This document shows positions 8,493 to 17,221 of a stretch of DNA of 56,136 nt, piece after piece. The stretch is from assembly GCF_021531475.1 (NCBI RefSeq), contig NZ_JADYTX010000009.1, forward strand, positions 1-56,136. The letters run 5' to 3'. The notes beneath the pieces were generated by a model. That model was not told the DNA's origin and did not search any database. It saw only the letters and a program-made list of their open reading frames with translations. Position numbers and translations under genes: made by a program. Source of the DNA: Fusobacterium perfoetens. Lineage in GTDB: Bacteria > Fusobacteriota > Fusobacteriia > Fusobacteriales > Fusobacteriaceae. How positions within the stretch are numbered: the stretch's first letter is position 1; every line of letters starts with the position of its first letter.

Positions 8493-9202
8493 TATTTTCC
8501 ACCTCCTATATCAGATAAAATATTTTCTTTTAAAAAACTCATATATTTTAAATCATTTTTTCTTTCAACTGAAATTTTATATTCTTTTAAATTATTAAGA
8601 GGTTTATTTTCACATACTAAAATCCTGTCAGATAAAAATAACGCCTCATTTATATCGTGAGTTATAAAAATCACACTTTTATTAAAAGTTTTTAAAACAT
8701 CTAATAGCCACTTTTGAAGATTTTCCTTAGTTATTGCATCTAAAGCACTAAAAGGCTCATCAAGAAGAAGTATCTCAGCCTCTGTAAGCAAAGTTCTTAT
8801 AAAAGATACTCTCTGTTTCATTCCTCCTGAAAGTTCATAAGGATATTTATCTTTATATTCCAAAAGTCCAAGACGTTTTAAATAACTACAAGCTTTTTCC
8901 TTTCCTTCTTTTAAATCTTTTTTTTCCAATTCAATAGGTAAAATTATATTTTCTAAAACTGTTCTCCAAGGAAGTAATAGATCTTTTTGAGGCATATAGG
9001 CAGTTTTTTTACCGATAATCTCACCAGATTTTTTTTCATATATTCCACTTATCAGTTTTATTATAGTTGATTTTCCGCAACCACTACTTCCAACAATAGA
9101 AACAAACTGATTTTTTTCTACATCAAAAGAAAGATCTGATATTAAATCTTTATTTTTTTCATAAGAGAAATATATATTTTTTACCTCTAAAACCTTTTCC
9201 AT
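8489..9202 (-). CDS. thiZ: Thiamine-precursor ABC transporter, ATPase (ThiZ-like)
   Basis: A 237-residue ABC ATPase. Walker A GSSGCGKST (near 38), Q-loop MPQKDLLLPW, signature LSGGMKQR (near 124), Walker B LLLDEPFSALD (near 144) and the H-loop FITHDINEA are all intact. It belongs to the nitrate/sulfonate/thiamine-precursor importer group. It is the first gene behind the TPP riboswitch and its terminator, so importer synthesis should fall when thiamine pyrophosphate is plentiful. RBS AGGAG lies shortly ahead of the ATG. Confidence 0.9.
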   Translation of the reverse strand: MEKVLEVKNIYFSYEKNKDLISDLSFDVEKNQFVSIVGSSGCGKSTIIKLISGIYEKKSGEIIGKKTAYMPQKDLLLPWRTVLENIILPIELEKKDLKEGKEKACSYLKRLGLLEYKDKYPYELSGGMKQRVSFIRTLLTEAEILLLDEPFSALDAITKENLQKWLLDVLKTFNKSVIFITHDINEALFLSDRILVCENKPLNNLKEYKISVERKNDLKYMSFLKENILSDIGGGKY

Positions 9203-9229
9203 TTTTTCTCCTAAAATTTTTCCAAAAAA

Positions 9230-9275
9230 TAAAAAAATTATTTTCTCTGATATAAATTTATCACAAGAAAATAAT
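9230..9275 (-). terminator. Riboswitch-linked terminator ahead of thiZ
   Basis: On the minus strand ATTATTTTCT (9275-9266) and AGAAAATAAT (9246-9237) make a perfect 10-bp AT-rich stem followed by seven T. It lies between the TPP aptamer and thiZ and is the likely expression platform: ligand-bound aptamer allows this hairpin to form and stops transcription. Confidence 0.75.
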
Positions 9276-9292
9276 CAAAAAAACAAAACTTT

Positions 9293-9375
9293 CGACTACT
9301 TCCCTACGATAGAATTATCTATATCAGGTTCATAAGGGTTTAAATTCTCAGCAAACTTGCTCCCCTAGTAGTTAA
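9293..9375 (-). ncRNA. TPP (THI-box) riboswitch
   Basis: Read on the minus strand this contains the hallmark TPP aptamer elements in order: AGGGGAGCA, CTGAGA (pyrimidine-sensing arm), ACCCTTATGAACCTGAT and TCGTAGGGAAGT. The ends close as P1 (ACTACT with AGTAGT). A -10/-35 pair lies directly upstream and an intrinsic terminator downstream, before the ThiZXY-like importer genes. High TPP should terminate transcription. Confidence 0.96.
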
Positions 9376-9379
9376 GAAT

Positions 9380-9408
9380 ATATTATCACAATATAAAAAT
9401 ATTTGCAA
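9380..9408 (-). promoter_or_regulatory. Promoter of the TPP-controlled transporter operon
   Basis: On the minus strand TTGCAA (9408-9403) and TAATAT (9385-9380) are 17 bp apart. Transcription would begin almost at the first base of the TPP aptamer, which supports the assignment. Confidence 0.65.
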
Positions 9409-9542
9409 TAATATTATATAAAGACAAAAAGAATAATATTTTTATTTTTTGTATACAAAATTTTTAAAAACTCATATTCTTTTTACTAAATATATGATAG
9501 AATTTAATTAATATATAAGTTTTTAGTGGGAGGAGTTTTTTT

Positions 9543-10208
9543 ATGAATAATCATCAGAATATTGTTCTATTTTGGATTGGTACTTTGAGTTTTATCAGTG
9601 GATATGCTAATGTGTACGGTATAATTTTAATCGGGCTGACACTTACACATTTTTCTGGAGATGTTTCAAAGGCTGCTATACATTTTGTAGAACATACCCC
9701 TTTTGATGATCATATTTTAAAAATTGTTATCGGTTTATCTCTTTTCTTATTAGGAAATGTTTTTTCTGGATTTTTTATTGGAGAGAGAGCTTTCAATCTG
9801 AAAAGAAGATACGGTTACGTTTTTATTGGAATGGGGTTTGCAATATTTTTCACTTATATGTTTTTTGGAGATAGCAAAAATTTTGCTTATATTCTTTGCT
9901 TTACAACGGGAATTCAAAATGGACTTTTTATGACTTATAAAGGTATTCTTATAAGAACTTCTCATCTAACTGGTAGTATCAGCGACTTGGGAGTTTATAT
10001 CGGTTATAAGTTAAGAGGTCTTAAAGTGGATAATATAAAAATTTTCTATTATATTACCACAATACTTGCATTCTTTATAGGAGGAGTTTTTTCCTCTTAT
10101 CTTTATGGAAAATTTGGAGAAGATGCTATTATTTTAGTTCCTATACTTTATTTTTTAGTTGGAGCTGAATATTTCCAAATAAAAAGAGATTTTGAAAATA
10201 ATAAATAA
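9543..10208 (+). CDS. DUF1275 (YoaK-like) membrane protein
   Basis: A 221-residue integral membrane protein with about six hydrophobic helices. The DUF1275 pattern is visible: an N-terminal GTLSFISGYANVYGI helix, the central TGIQNGLF (about 124), and RTSHLTGSISDLGVYIG (about 139). The family is widespread and without an established function; some members are proposed transporters. RBS GGGAGGAG lies upstream of the ATG. It is followed after 14 bp by an M29 aminopeptidase, probably co-transcribed. The 9409-9526 stretch upstream is AT-rich and holds only weak promoter candidates. Confidence 0.85.
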   Translation: MNNHQNIVLFWIGTLSFISGYANVYGIILIGLTLTHFSGDVSKAAIHFVEHTPFDDHILKIVIGLSLFLLGNVFSGFFIGERAFNLKRRYGYVFIGMGFAIFFTYMFFGDSKNFAYILCFTTGIQNGLFMTYKGILIRTSHLTGSISDLGVYIGYKLRGLKVDNIKIFYYITTILAFFIGGVFSSYLYGKFGEDAIILVPILYFLVGAEYFQIKRDFENNK

Positions 10209-10222
10209 TTAAGGAGTTAAAA

Positions 10223-11452
10223 ATGATAAAAAAAGAGATAATTACAAAATATGTTGATTTAGCTTTAAATATTGGAATAAATCTTCAAAAGGAACAAATT
10301 TTAGTTATTATGTCCCCTGTTGAAACTGCACCTTTTACAAGACTTCTTGTAGAAAAAGCTTATGAGCTTGGAGCATCTGAGGTAATCGTTCACTGGAGTG
10401 ATGATTTCTGTAAAAAAATGACTTTCACTTATGGAAAAAAAGAAATTTTTGAAGAGATGCCAGCTTGGCAAGTTGATTCTTTAATGTATTATGCAAATAA
10501 AGGAGCTGCTTTTTTAAGTATCGCTGCTAATGACCCAGAACTTTTAGCTGGAATAGATAGTGAAAAAATCGGTGCTTACCAAAAAACTCGTGGACAAGCT
10601 CTAAAACCTTATTACGATAAAATTATGATAAATGAATTACAATGGAATATTATTTCTGTCCCAACTTTAGCTTGGGCTAAAAAAGTTTTCCCTAACGTAA
10701 ATGATGATGAAGCTGTTGATATGTTATGGAATGCTATTTTAAAATCAACTAAAGCTGACACTGAAAATCCTATTGAAACTTGGAAAAATCATTTAAGCAT
10801 TTTAAAAGAAAAAATGGATTACTTAAACAATAAACAATTTGAAAAAGTTGTTATAACTAACTCTCTTGGAACTAACCTAACAGTTAAACTTCCAAAAAAT
10901 CATATTTGGGCTTCTGGAAAAGATGTTACTCAATCTGGAATAGAGTTTGTTGCAAATATTCCAACAGAAGAAGTATTCTCTATGCCACATAAATATGGTG
11001 TTGATGGAATAGTTTATGCCTCAAAACCACTTAACTATGGTGGAACTTTAATAGAAGATTTTTCTATAACTTTTAAAGATGGAAAAATTATAGATTTTTC
11101 TGCTAAATCTGGATATGAAGCTTTAGAAAATCTTGTAAGCATTGATGAAGGAGCAAAATATTTAGGAGAAATAGCTTTAGTTCCATTTGATTCTCCAATA
11201 TCAAATCTTGGAATTTTATTCTATAACACACTATTTGATGAGAATGCTTCTTGCCACTTAGCTATTGGACAAGCTTATTCAAGCTGTATTCAAGGTGGAG
11301 ATAAATTATCATCTGAAGAAATGGAAAAAGTTGGAATGAACGATTCTTTAACTCACGTTGATTTTATGTTTGGAACTTCTGATCTATCTATTGTAGGATA
11401 TGAAGAAAACGGAAACTGCGAAAATGTTTTTATAAATGGAAACTGGGCATAG
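10223..11452 (+). CDS. M29-family aminopeptidase (AmpS/PepS type)
   Basis: A 409-residue metallo-aminopeptidase of the thermophilic aminopeptidase M29 family, acting on cytosolic peptides. Length and the N-terminal domain fold (YVDLALNIGINLQKEQILVI) match the family. Metal-site stretches near the C-terminal half can be read: GVDGIVYASKPLNYGG, GEIALVPFDSPIS (with its Glu), NTLFDENASCHLAIGQAY (Glu and His ligands) and THVDFMFGTSDLSI (His and Asp). RBS AAGGAG precedes the ATG. With the M18 enzyme it is the second broad-range aminopeptidase in this window, in line with peptide fermentation. Confidence 0.93.
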   Translation: MIKKEIITKYVDLALNIGINLQKEQILVIMSPVETAPFTRLLVEKAYELGASEVIVHWSDDFCKKMTFTYGKKEIFEEMPAWQVDSLMYYANKGAAFLSIAANDPELLAGIDSEKIGAYQKTRGQALKPYYDKIMINELQWNIISVPTLAWAKKVFPNVNDDEAVDMLWNAILKSTKADTENPIETWKNHLSILKEKMDYLNNKQFEKVVITNSLGTNLTVKLPKNHIWASGKDVTQSGIEFVANIPTEEVFSMPHKYGVDGIVYASKPLNYGGTLIEDFSITFKDGKIIDFSAKSGYEALENLVSIDEGAKYLGEIALVPFDSPISNLGILFYNTLFDENASCHLAIGQAYSSCIQGGDKLSSEEMEKVGMNDSLTHVDFMFGTSDLSIVGYEENGNCENVFINGNWA

Positions 11453-11458
11453 AAATTC

Positions 11459-11487
11459 TTGAAATTTTTTGGGGTTTATCTTATAAT
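11459..11487 (+). promoter_or_regulatory. Promoter of lepA
   Basis: TTGAAA (11459-11464) and TATAAT (11482-11487) are exactly 17 bp apart, 40 bp before the lepA GTG codon and just after the M29 stop codon. Confidence 0.65.
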
Positions 11488-11526
11488 ATAGTGTAATATA
11501 AATTTTAATTTTTTTAGGAGGCTTAA

Positions 11527-13332
11527 GTGCAACAAAAATTTAAAAGAAACTTTTCTATCATAGCTCATATAGACCACGGAAAATCTACTATAGCTGATAG
11601 ACTTTTAGAAGCTACTCATACAGTTGCTGAGAGAGATATGAAATCTCAACTTCTTGACTCAATGGATCTTGAAAGAGAAAAAGGGATCACTATCAAAGCT
11701 CAAGCTGTAACTCTTTATTATGACGCAAAAGACGGAAATAGATATGAATTAAATCTTATTGATACTCCGGGACACGTTGACTTTATATATGAAGTTTCTC
11801 GTTCTCTTTCTGCTTGTGAAGGAGCATTATTAGTAGTTGACGCTGCTCAAGGTGTAGAAGCTCAAACTCTTGCTAACGTTTACCTTGCTTTAGAAAATGA
11901 CTTGGAAATAGTTCCTGTTGTAAATAAAATAGATTTACCAGCAGCTGAACCAGAAAGAGTTAAAAAAGAGATAGAAGATGTAATAGGACTTCCAGCTGAT
12001 GATGCTGTTCTTACATCTGCAAAAATAAATCTTGGTATTGAAGAACTACTTGAAGAGATTGTTAAAAGAATCCCTTGTCCTGACTATGACGAAGAAGCTC
12101 CTCTTAGAGCTTTAATCTTCGATTCAAAATTTGACGATTATAGAGGAGTTATCACTTATATAAAAGTAGAAGATGGAAGTATCAAAAAAGGTGACAAAAT
12201 AAGAATTTGGTCAACTGACAAAGAAGCTGAAATCTTAGAATGTGGAATCTTCTCACCAAATATGAAACCTACAAATGAATTAACATCAGGTTCTGTTGGA
12301 TATATTATAACAGGTTTAAAAACAATAAAAGATTCAAGAGTTGGGGATACTATCACTCATGTAGATAGACCTTGTGATGAACCTCTTCATGGATTTAGAC
12401 CAGCTCAATCAATGGTTTTTGCTGGAATCTATCCAATTTCAACTGACGACTACGGAGATTTAAGAGAGTCTTTAGAAAAATTACAACTAAACGACGCATC
12501 TTTAAACTTTGTTCCTGAAACATCTCTTGCTTTAGGATTTGGATTTAGATGTGGATTCTTAGGACTTTTACATATGGAAATTATAGTTGAAAGACTTAGA
12601 AGAGAGTATGACATAGATCTTATTTCTACATCTCCATCTGTTGAGTATAGAATAACTATGGAAGGAAAACCTACTTATGTAATTGACAACCCTTGTGATT
12701 TCCCTGATGGTGGAAAATCTAAATTTATAATTCAAGAACCATATATCAAAGGAAATATCATAGTTCCAAAAGATTATGTTGGATCTGTTATGGAACTTTG
12801 CCAAGAAAAACGTGGAGTTTATATTGGAATGAGTTATATTGATGATACAAGAACAATGATAACTTATGAACTTCCTCTGGCTGAAATCGTTCTTGATTTC
12901 TATGATAAATTAAAATCAAAAACAAGAGGTTACGCTTCATTTGAATATGAACTAATTGATTACAGAGATGGAGATCTTGTAAAAGTTGATATTCTAGTTT
13001 CAGGAGAAGTTGTTGACGCATTCTCATTTATCGCTCATAAAGACAATGCTGTTTCAAAAGGAAGAGCTATCTGTGAAAAATTAAAAGAAGCTATCCCTAG
13101 ACAACAATTTGAAATTCCTATTCAAGCAGCACTTGGAGCAAAAATAATAGCTCGTGAAACTATCAAAGCATATAGGAAGAACGTTCTTGCTAAATGTTAT
13201 GGTGGAGATATCACAAGAAAGAAAAAACTTCTTGAAAAACAAAAAGCTGGTAAGAAGAGAATGAAACAAATAGGAAACGTTGAAATTCCTCAAGAGGCTT
13301 TTGTTTCTATCTTAAAATTAAATGATAACTAG
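11527..13332 (+). CDS. lepA: Elongation factor 4 (LepA), ribosomal back-translocase GTPase
   Basis: A 601-residue translational GTPase. G motifs: AHIDHGKST (G1, about 13-21), [11 protein letters not shown] (G2, about 50), DTPGHVDF (G3, about 78), NKID (G4, about 132) and SAK (G5). The LepA-specific C-terminal domain follows in place of EF-G domain IV, with [19 protein letters not shown] and [17 protein letters not shown] at the end. Start is GTG with AGGAGG upstream, so the first residue is still Met. It has its own promoter; a small zinc-ribbon gene begins 8 bp after its stop. Confidence 0.97.
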   Translation: MQQKFKRNFSIIAHIDHGKSTIADRLLEATHTVAERDMKSQLLDSMDLEREKGITIKAQAVTLYYDAKDGNRYELNLIDTPGHVDFIYEVSRSLSACEGALLVVDAAQGVEAQTLANVYLALENDLEIVPVVNKIDLPAAEPERVKKEIEDVIGLPADDAVLTSAKINLGIEELLEEIVKRIPCPDYDEEAPLRALIFDSKFDDYRGVITYIKVEDGSIKKGDKIRIWSTDKEAEILECGIFSPNMKPTNELTSGSVGYIITGLKTIKDSRVGDTITHVDRPCDEPLHGFRPAQSMVFAGIYPISTDDYGDLRESLEKLQLNDASLNFVPETSLALGFGFRCGFLGLLHMEIIVERLRREYDIDLISTSPSVEYRITMEGKPTYVIDNPCDFPDGGKSKFIIQEPYIKGNIIVPKDYVGSVMELCQEKRGVYIGMSYIDDTRTMITYELPLAEIVLDFYDKLKSKTRGYASFEYELIDYRDGDLVKVDILVSGEVVDAFSFIAHKDNAVSKGRAICEKLKEAIPRQQFEIPIQAALGAKIIARETIKAYRKNVLAKCYGGDITRKKKLLEKQKAGKKRMKQIGNVEIPQEAFVSILKLNDN

Positions 13333-13340
13333 GAGTAATT

Positions 13341-13688
13341 ATGTTTTTTGTCATGGGATTTGGAAGTAAAGATGAACTTTTAAAAGAAGTTAGCTTTAGA
13401 TGTACAAACTGTATAAATGAAAAGTTTGAACTTCATCAAATGTCTAATGTATTTAGTTTTTTCTTTATCCCAATTTTTAGATTTAACAAAAAATTTTTAA
13501 TAGTTTGTAAAAACTGTAAAAGTATATATAGATTAAAAAATGAATCATTGGAAAAAGTTTTAGAAACATCAAACGTCACTTATGATGATGTAGAAGAAAT
13601 TATTAGAAACAACAATGTTTGCAAAAACTGTGGTCACAGAGTAGATGAAACTGATAAGTTTTGTCCAAACTGTGGAAATAAACTTTAG
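13341..13688 (+). CDS. Small double zinc-ribbon protein
   Basis: A 115-residue protein with two zinc-binding parts. The first (about 20-66) is of the zinc_ribbon_15 kind: CTNC, then a hydrophobic stretch (VFSFFFIPIFRFNKKFLIV) and CKNC. The second (about 95-115) is a compact zinc ribbon with CKNCG and CPNCGNKL. No catalytic domain is present. The family is uncharacterised; the hydrophobic hairpin between the first two Cys pairs could touch membrane. It starts 8 bp after lepA and runs 11 bp before the LysE-type gene, so it is probably read with lepA. Confidence 0.75.
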   Translation: MFFVMGFGSKDELLKEVSFRCTNCINEKFELHQMSNVFSFFFIPIFRFNKKFLIVCKNCKSIYRLKNESLEKVLETSNVTYDDVEEIIRNNNVCKNCGHRVDETDKFCPNCGNKL

Positions 13689-13699
13689 ATAATAAGGGT

Positions 13700-14320
13700 G
13701 TGATTTATTTGTTAACAGCTACATTTTTTAAAGGTGCCATCACTGGCTTAATATTATCTTTTCCATTTGGACCTGTTGGGTTTTATTGTATGGAAAAAAC
13801 TTTAACTGAGGGAAGAAAAGAAGGATATGTCACTGCACTAGGAATGATTACTTCTGATGTAATCTATGGAATGGTTGCCTTTCTCTTTGTTAATTTTGTG
13901 GACGATTTTATTTTTAGATATGAGACACTTTGCAAAATAGCTGTTGGTATACTTTTAATACTGCTTGGAGTAAAAAAATTAAAATCTCCTGTACTTTTAG
14001 ATAAAACTATAGAAAAAGGATACAATATTATTCAAAATTATTTTGTTGGACTTGGACTTGCTAGTATAAATATAACAGGTATCCTTACAATTTTAGGTAT
14101 TTATACTTTGCTTGGACTTGTGAGAGATCAAGATAATTATCTGTATCTTGCTCTTGGAATAGCCACTGGTGGAGTAACTTCTTGGTTCTTCACTGTAAAT
14201 ATTATCTGTTTCTTTAGAAGATTTATAACAGATGATCTTTTAGTAAAACTTTCAAGAATTGCTAGTTTTATCATTATGACTTTTGGTATTATTACTTTAG
14301 GTTACATACTTTTTAAATAA
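13700..14320 (+). CDS. LysE/RhtB-type amino-acid exporter
   Basis: A 206-residue inner-membrane protein with about six hydrophobic helices. The start matches the LysE superfamily: FFKGAITGLILSFPFGPVG followed by a charged loop (MEKTLTEGRKEG). Members export amino acids or related small molecules. Two starts are possible: GTG at 13700 or TTG at 13709. The SD-like AAGGGTG (13694-13700) overlaps the GTG but is well placed for TTG, so the protein may be three residues shorter than the coordinates given. A strong terminator follows. Confidence 0.8.
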   Translation: MIYLLTATFFKGAITGLILSFPFGPVGFYCMEKTLTEGRKEGYVTALGMITSDVIYGMVAFLFVNFVDDFIFRYETLCKIAVGILLILLGVKKLKSPVLLDKTIEKGYNIIQNYFVGLGLASINITGILTILGIYTLLGLVRDQDNYLYLALGIATGGVTSWFFTVNIICFFRRFITDDLLVKLSRIASFIIMTFGIITLGYILFK

Positions 14321-14330
14321 AAATCTATTG

Positions 14331-14397
14331 AGACTGTTGAAATTTTTTAGAACTGATTTTATTTCAATTCTAGAATATCTCAGCAGTCTATTTTTTT
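14331..14397 (+). terminator. Terminator after the LysE-type gene
   Basis: AGACTGTTGA (14331-14340) pairs with TCAGCAGTCT (14380-14389) through one T-G wobble, with a smaller inner hairpin of AT pairs, and is followed by an eight-base T-run. It closes the lepA transcription unit. Confidence 0.75.
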
Positions 14398-14448
14398 AGA
14401 TATATTTACTTTAAAAATAAAATTGAAATAATTTTTAAGGAGAAATTT

Positions 14449-15168
14449 ATGGAAAAATTAATTTATAAAATTGAAATAAATGAGATTGCAAAATTTTTAG
14501 AAAGACCAAATCGGTTTATTTGTAATGCAAAATTAAAAAACGGAGATATTGTTACAACTCATGTTCATGATAGCGGAAGAATAAAAGAATTATTATATCC
14601 AGAAAATACTGTTTTCCTAAGACGTGCCAAAGATATGAGCAAAAGAAAAACTGAATGGGATCTGATTGGAGCTTTAGCAGAAGACGGAGAAGAAATTCTT
14701 CTTAACTCATCTTTTCACAGATATATTTCAGAAAATATTTTAAGAGATTTTGAAATATCTCCTTTTGGAGAAGTTGATTTAGTAAAAGCAGAAGTTAAAA
14801 ATGGACATAGCCGTTTAGACTATATGCTTGAAAAAGATAATAAAAAAATTTGGGTTGAAGTAAAAGGTGTTTCTCTTTCTGTAAATAAAAGAGCTATTTT
14901 TCCAGATGCTCCCTCTGAAAGAGCCACTAAACATCTAAACACTTTAATGGAAATCAAAAAAAATGGAGACAGAGCTTGCGTTCTTCTTTTAGTCTTTAGA
15001 GATTCTGATAGTTTTATTCCAAACTATGAAACAGATAAATTATTTTTTGAAACTTTTTATAAAGCTTTAGAGAATGGTGTTGAAGTATATCCTATCCAAC
15101 TAAAATTAAAAAATGGTGAGATTTTTTATACTGACAAAAAAATATCAATAGAACCTAGAGAAAAATAA
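14449..15168 (+). CDS. sfsA: SfsA family DNA/RNA nuclease-like protein
   Basis: A 239-residue SfsA protein. N-terminal OB-like region with FLERPNRFICNAKLKNGD and HVHDSGRIKELLYP; C-terminal PD-(D/E)xK-like region with RLDYMLE, WVEVKGVSLS and FPDAPSERATKHLNTL, in which the Asp and the Glu-x-Lys form the predicted metal site. The E. coli protein was first linked to sugar-fermentation gene stimulation and binds DNA; the physiological substrate is unsettled. RBS AAGGAG lies ahead of the ATG. It stands alone between a terminator and the ilvE leader. Confidence 0.93.
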   Translation: MEKLIYKIEINEIAKFLERPNRFICNAKLKNGDIVTTHVHDSGRIKELLYPENTVFLRRAKDMSKRKTEWDLIGALAEDGEEILLNSSFHRYISENILRDFEISPFGEVDLVKAEVKNGHSRLDYMLEKDNKKIWVEVKGVSLSVNKRAIFPDAPSERATKHLNTLMEIKKNGDRACVLLLVFRDSDSFIPNYETDKLFFETFYKALENGVEVYPIQLKLKNGEIFYTDKKISIEPREK

Positions 15169-15240
15169 TATTTTTTTATTAATTAAATACTAAAATTCAA
15201 GGATTTTTATCAAAAAATAAAAATTTTTTCAAAAAAAAGC

Positions 15241-15269
15241 TTGACATTTTTTTTGAAATATTTTATACT
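15241..15269 (+). promoter_or_regulatory. Strong promoter of the ilvE leader
   Basis: A perfect TTGACA (15241-15246), 17-bp spacer and TATACT (15264-15269). It lies 47 bp ahead of a small ORF with an ideal RBS. It is the only good promoter found between sfsA and ilvE. Confidence 0.8.
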
Positions 15270-15315
15270 CTAGCCATAAAAAAAGCAAACAAAATTTTAA
15301 AGGGAGGAGAATTGT

Positions 15316-15468
15316 ATGTTTAGACTACTTAGCATAATATTTGTCATACGTATAATATTACTGATATCAATAGCTATCAGGGATTTTGTCGTACACAAAA
15401 TAAATGTTAAGAGTGAGTTTACAATATACAAATCTTTTTATGATAAAGAATGGTTGGCTTTAGCTTAA
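15316..15468 (+). CDS. 50-residue Ile/Leu/Val-rich small ORF, candidate ilvE leader peptide
   Basis: ATG at 15316 with GGGAGGAG seven bases upstream and TAA at 15466-15468. The first 31 codons hold 9 Ile, 4 Leu and 4 Val, for example LLSIIFVIRIILLISIAI. The last 19 residues are mixed and charged. It lies between a strong promoter and an intrinsic terminator that precedes the branched-chain aminotransferase gene, so a ribosome-mediated attenuator is the best explanation. The stretch TGTTAAGA inside the ORF (15405-15412) is exactly complementary to TCTTAACA in the terminator (15509-15516) and could act as antiterminator. The alternative is a small single-pass membrane protein, since residues 4-22 are hydrophobic. 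Confidence 0.6.
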   Translation: MFRLLSIIFVIRIILLISIAIRDFVVHKINVKSEFTIYKSFYDKEWLALA

Positions 15469-15500
15469 CCACAATTTTGATAAAAATAAATTGATATTAT

Positions 15501-15532
15501 AAAAACAGTCTTAACAAAGGCTGTTTTTTTTA
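15501..15532 (+). terminator. Terminator between the small leader ORF and ilvE (candidate attenuator)
   Basis: AAAACAGTC (15502-15510) pairs with GGCTGTTTT (15519-15527) through one G-T wobble, followed by a T-run. No promoter of quality is visible in the roughly 40 bases between it and the ilvE RBS, so ilvE expression should depend on read-through. Confidence 0.75.
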
Positions 15533-15584
15533 TACCAAATTATTAAAAATAAATTATTTTTTTATATTGCGAGGAGGAAATGTT

Positions 15585-16649
15585 ATGGAAATCAGAGTAG
15601 AGAGAGCTAAAACTTTAAAGGAGAAACCAGATCAAAATAATCTTGGATTTGGAAAATATTATACAGACCATATGTTTTTAATGGATTATTCTAAAGAAAA
15701 AGGTTGGCACGATGCAAGAATAGTTCCTTATGGACCACTTTCTTTAAGTCCAGCATCTTTTGTTTTACACTATGCTCAAGAAGTTTTTGAAGGATTAAAA
15801 GCTTACAAAACAAAAGATGGAAAAGTTCTTTTATTCCGTCCTGAGATGAATGCTAAGAGAATGCAAAATTCTTGTGCTAGACTTTGTATGGCAAAATTAC
15901 CTGAAGATATGTTTGTAGAAGCTATTGAAAAATTAGTTGAATATGAAAAAGATTGGATTCCTGAAGCAGAGGGAACTTCATTATATATCCGTCCATTTAT
16001 GTTCTCAACTGAAGCTACAGTTGGAGTTCACCCAGCAGATAATTATCTATTTGCAATAATTTTATCTCCAGTTGGAAACTATTATCCTGAAGGAGTTAGT
16101 CCAGTAAAAATCTACGTTGAAGAAGAACTAGTACGTGCTTCAAAAGGTGGAACAGGATTTACAAAATGTGGTGGAAACTACGCTGCAAGTATCCTTGCTC
16201 AATATAATGCTCAACAAAAAGGATATACTCAAGTTTTATGGCTTGATGGGGTAGAGCGTAAATATGTTGAGGAAGTTGGAACTATGAATGTTATGTTTAT
16301 GGTTGACGGAGAAATCTATACTTCACCTATTGATGGAACAGTTTTACCGGGAGTTACAAGAGATTCTTGTTTAGCTCTTTTAAGAGAATGGGGATATAAA
16401 GTTCATGAGGAACATTTCACTATTGATTTCTTAATGGAAGCTGGAAAAAATGGAAAACTTCAAGAAGCTTTTGGTACAGGAACTGCAGCTGTTATCTCTC
16501 CAGTAGGAGAACTGTTCTACAAAGGTGAAACAGTTGTTATAAATGATTTTAAAACTGGAAGTCTAACTCAAAAATTATATGATACTCTAACTGGTATCCA
16601 ATGGGGTAAATTAGAAGACACTCACAATTGGACTAAAGAAGTTAAATAA
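15585..16649 (+). CDS. ilvE: Branched-chain amino-acid aminotransferase
   Basis: A 354-residue fold-type IV PLP enzyme that transfers the amino group between glutamate and the keto acids of Ile, Leu and Val, as the last step of synthesis or the first of breakdown. Family stretches: LHYAQEVFEGLKAYK (about 60), FRPEMNAKRM, YIRPFMFSTEATVGVHP, TGFTKCGGNYAAS (the Lys before CGGNY is the PLP lysine), EVGTMNVMF and LPGVTRDSCLALLREWG. I chose ATG 15585 with GAGGAGG just ahead; a TTG at 15567 lies inside that RBS region. It is followed closely by an unknown gene and cstA with no terminator between. Confidence 0.95.
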   Translation: MEIRVERAKTLKEKPDQNNLGFGKYYTDHMFLMDYSKEKGWHDARIVPYGPLSLSPASFVLHYAQEVFEGLKAYKTKDGKVLLFRPEMNAKRMQNSCARLCMAKLPEDMFVEAIEKLVEYEKDWIPEAEGTSLYIRPFMFSTEATVGVHPADNYLFAIILSPVGNYYPEGVSPVKIYVEEELVRASKGGTGFTKCGGNYAASILAQYNAQQKGYTQVLWLDGVERKYVEEVGTMNVMFMVDGEIYTSPIDGTVLPGVTRDSCLALLREWGYKVHEEHFTIDFLMEAGKNGKLQEAFGTGTAAVISPVGELFYKGETVVINDFKTGSLTQKLYDTLTGIQWGKLEDTHNWTKEVK

Positions 16650-16667
16650 TTTTGAAAGAGAGTAGAT

Positions 16668-17186
16668 ATGGATAGTAAAAAATATCTGGATAATATTCTT
16701 GAACTTTATAAAAACTCTTTTGATATAATAAGAAATTATGATTTTGAAGGAAACTATTTTTCAGCCTATGGATATTTTAACTCTAAGGCTGAAAAATATG
16801 TTTTAGTAAAAGAGGTAAATCTTTGGGAAGTAAATAATTTTGAACATATTTTTTTCATAGAGTTAGATAATCTTACTGAAGAAATATTTAAAAATTATGA
16901 AAAACTTTTAAAAGAAAAATTAGAAAGTCATTTTATAAGAAATGGAAATAAATATCCTGAAAAAAATCATATGACATCATTTTTAAGTTTAGTTTTTATA
17001 AGTTCTTCACCAATAAATGAAAACTTAATTAAAAAAATAGAAAAATTTAGTTTTGAAAAGACTTATCTTTTTTCTATAAGAGGTTTTTTAACTACAAAAG
17101 TTATCGGAGTAGACTTAAAAAACAAAAAAGTTTATTACAACAAACCTGCTAAAGATTTAAAAGAGGTTTATGAAAAAAGTTTCTAA
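16668..17186 (+). CDS. Uncharacterised 172-residue protein between ilvE and cstA
   Basis: I do not recognise the family. It is soluble by composition, without signal peptide, membrane segment or metal motif. A predicted mixed alpha/beta protein: an N-terminal helix (YLDNILELYKNSFDII), a Tyr/Phe-rich strand region (NYFSAYGYFNSKAEKYVLVKE), a helix with LTEEIFKNYEKLLKEKLES, and a C-terminal strand region with FLTTKVIGVDLKNKKVYYNK. It starts 18 bp after ilvE and ends 35 bp before cstA, so the three probably form one operon, and a role tied to amino-acid or pyruvate handling is possible but unproven. Confidence 0.6.
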   Translation: MDSKKYLDNILELYKNSFDIIRNYDFEGNYFSAYGYFNSKAEKYVLVKEVNLWEVNNFEHIFFIELDNLTEEIFKNYEKLLKEKLESHFIRNGNKYPEKNHMTSFLSLVFISSSPINENLIKKIEKFSFEKTYLFSIRGFLTTKVIGVDLKNKKVYYNKPAKDLKEVYEKSF

Positions 17187-17221
17187 AGTATAACAATTTT
17201 TAATAAATGGGAGGAAAATTT

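Noticed and set aside
15470-15585. T-box or known amino-acid riboswitch before ilvE
   Set aside because: No T-box sequence (AGGGTGGNACCGCG-like) or other recognised aptamer is present; only a small ORF and a simple terminator are seen.
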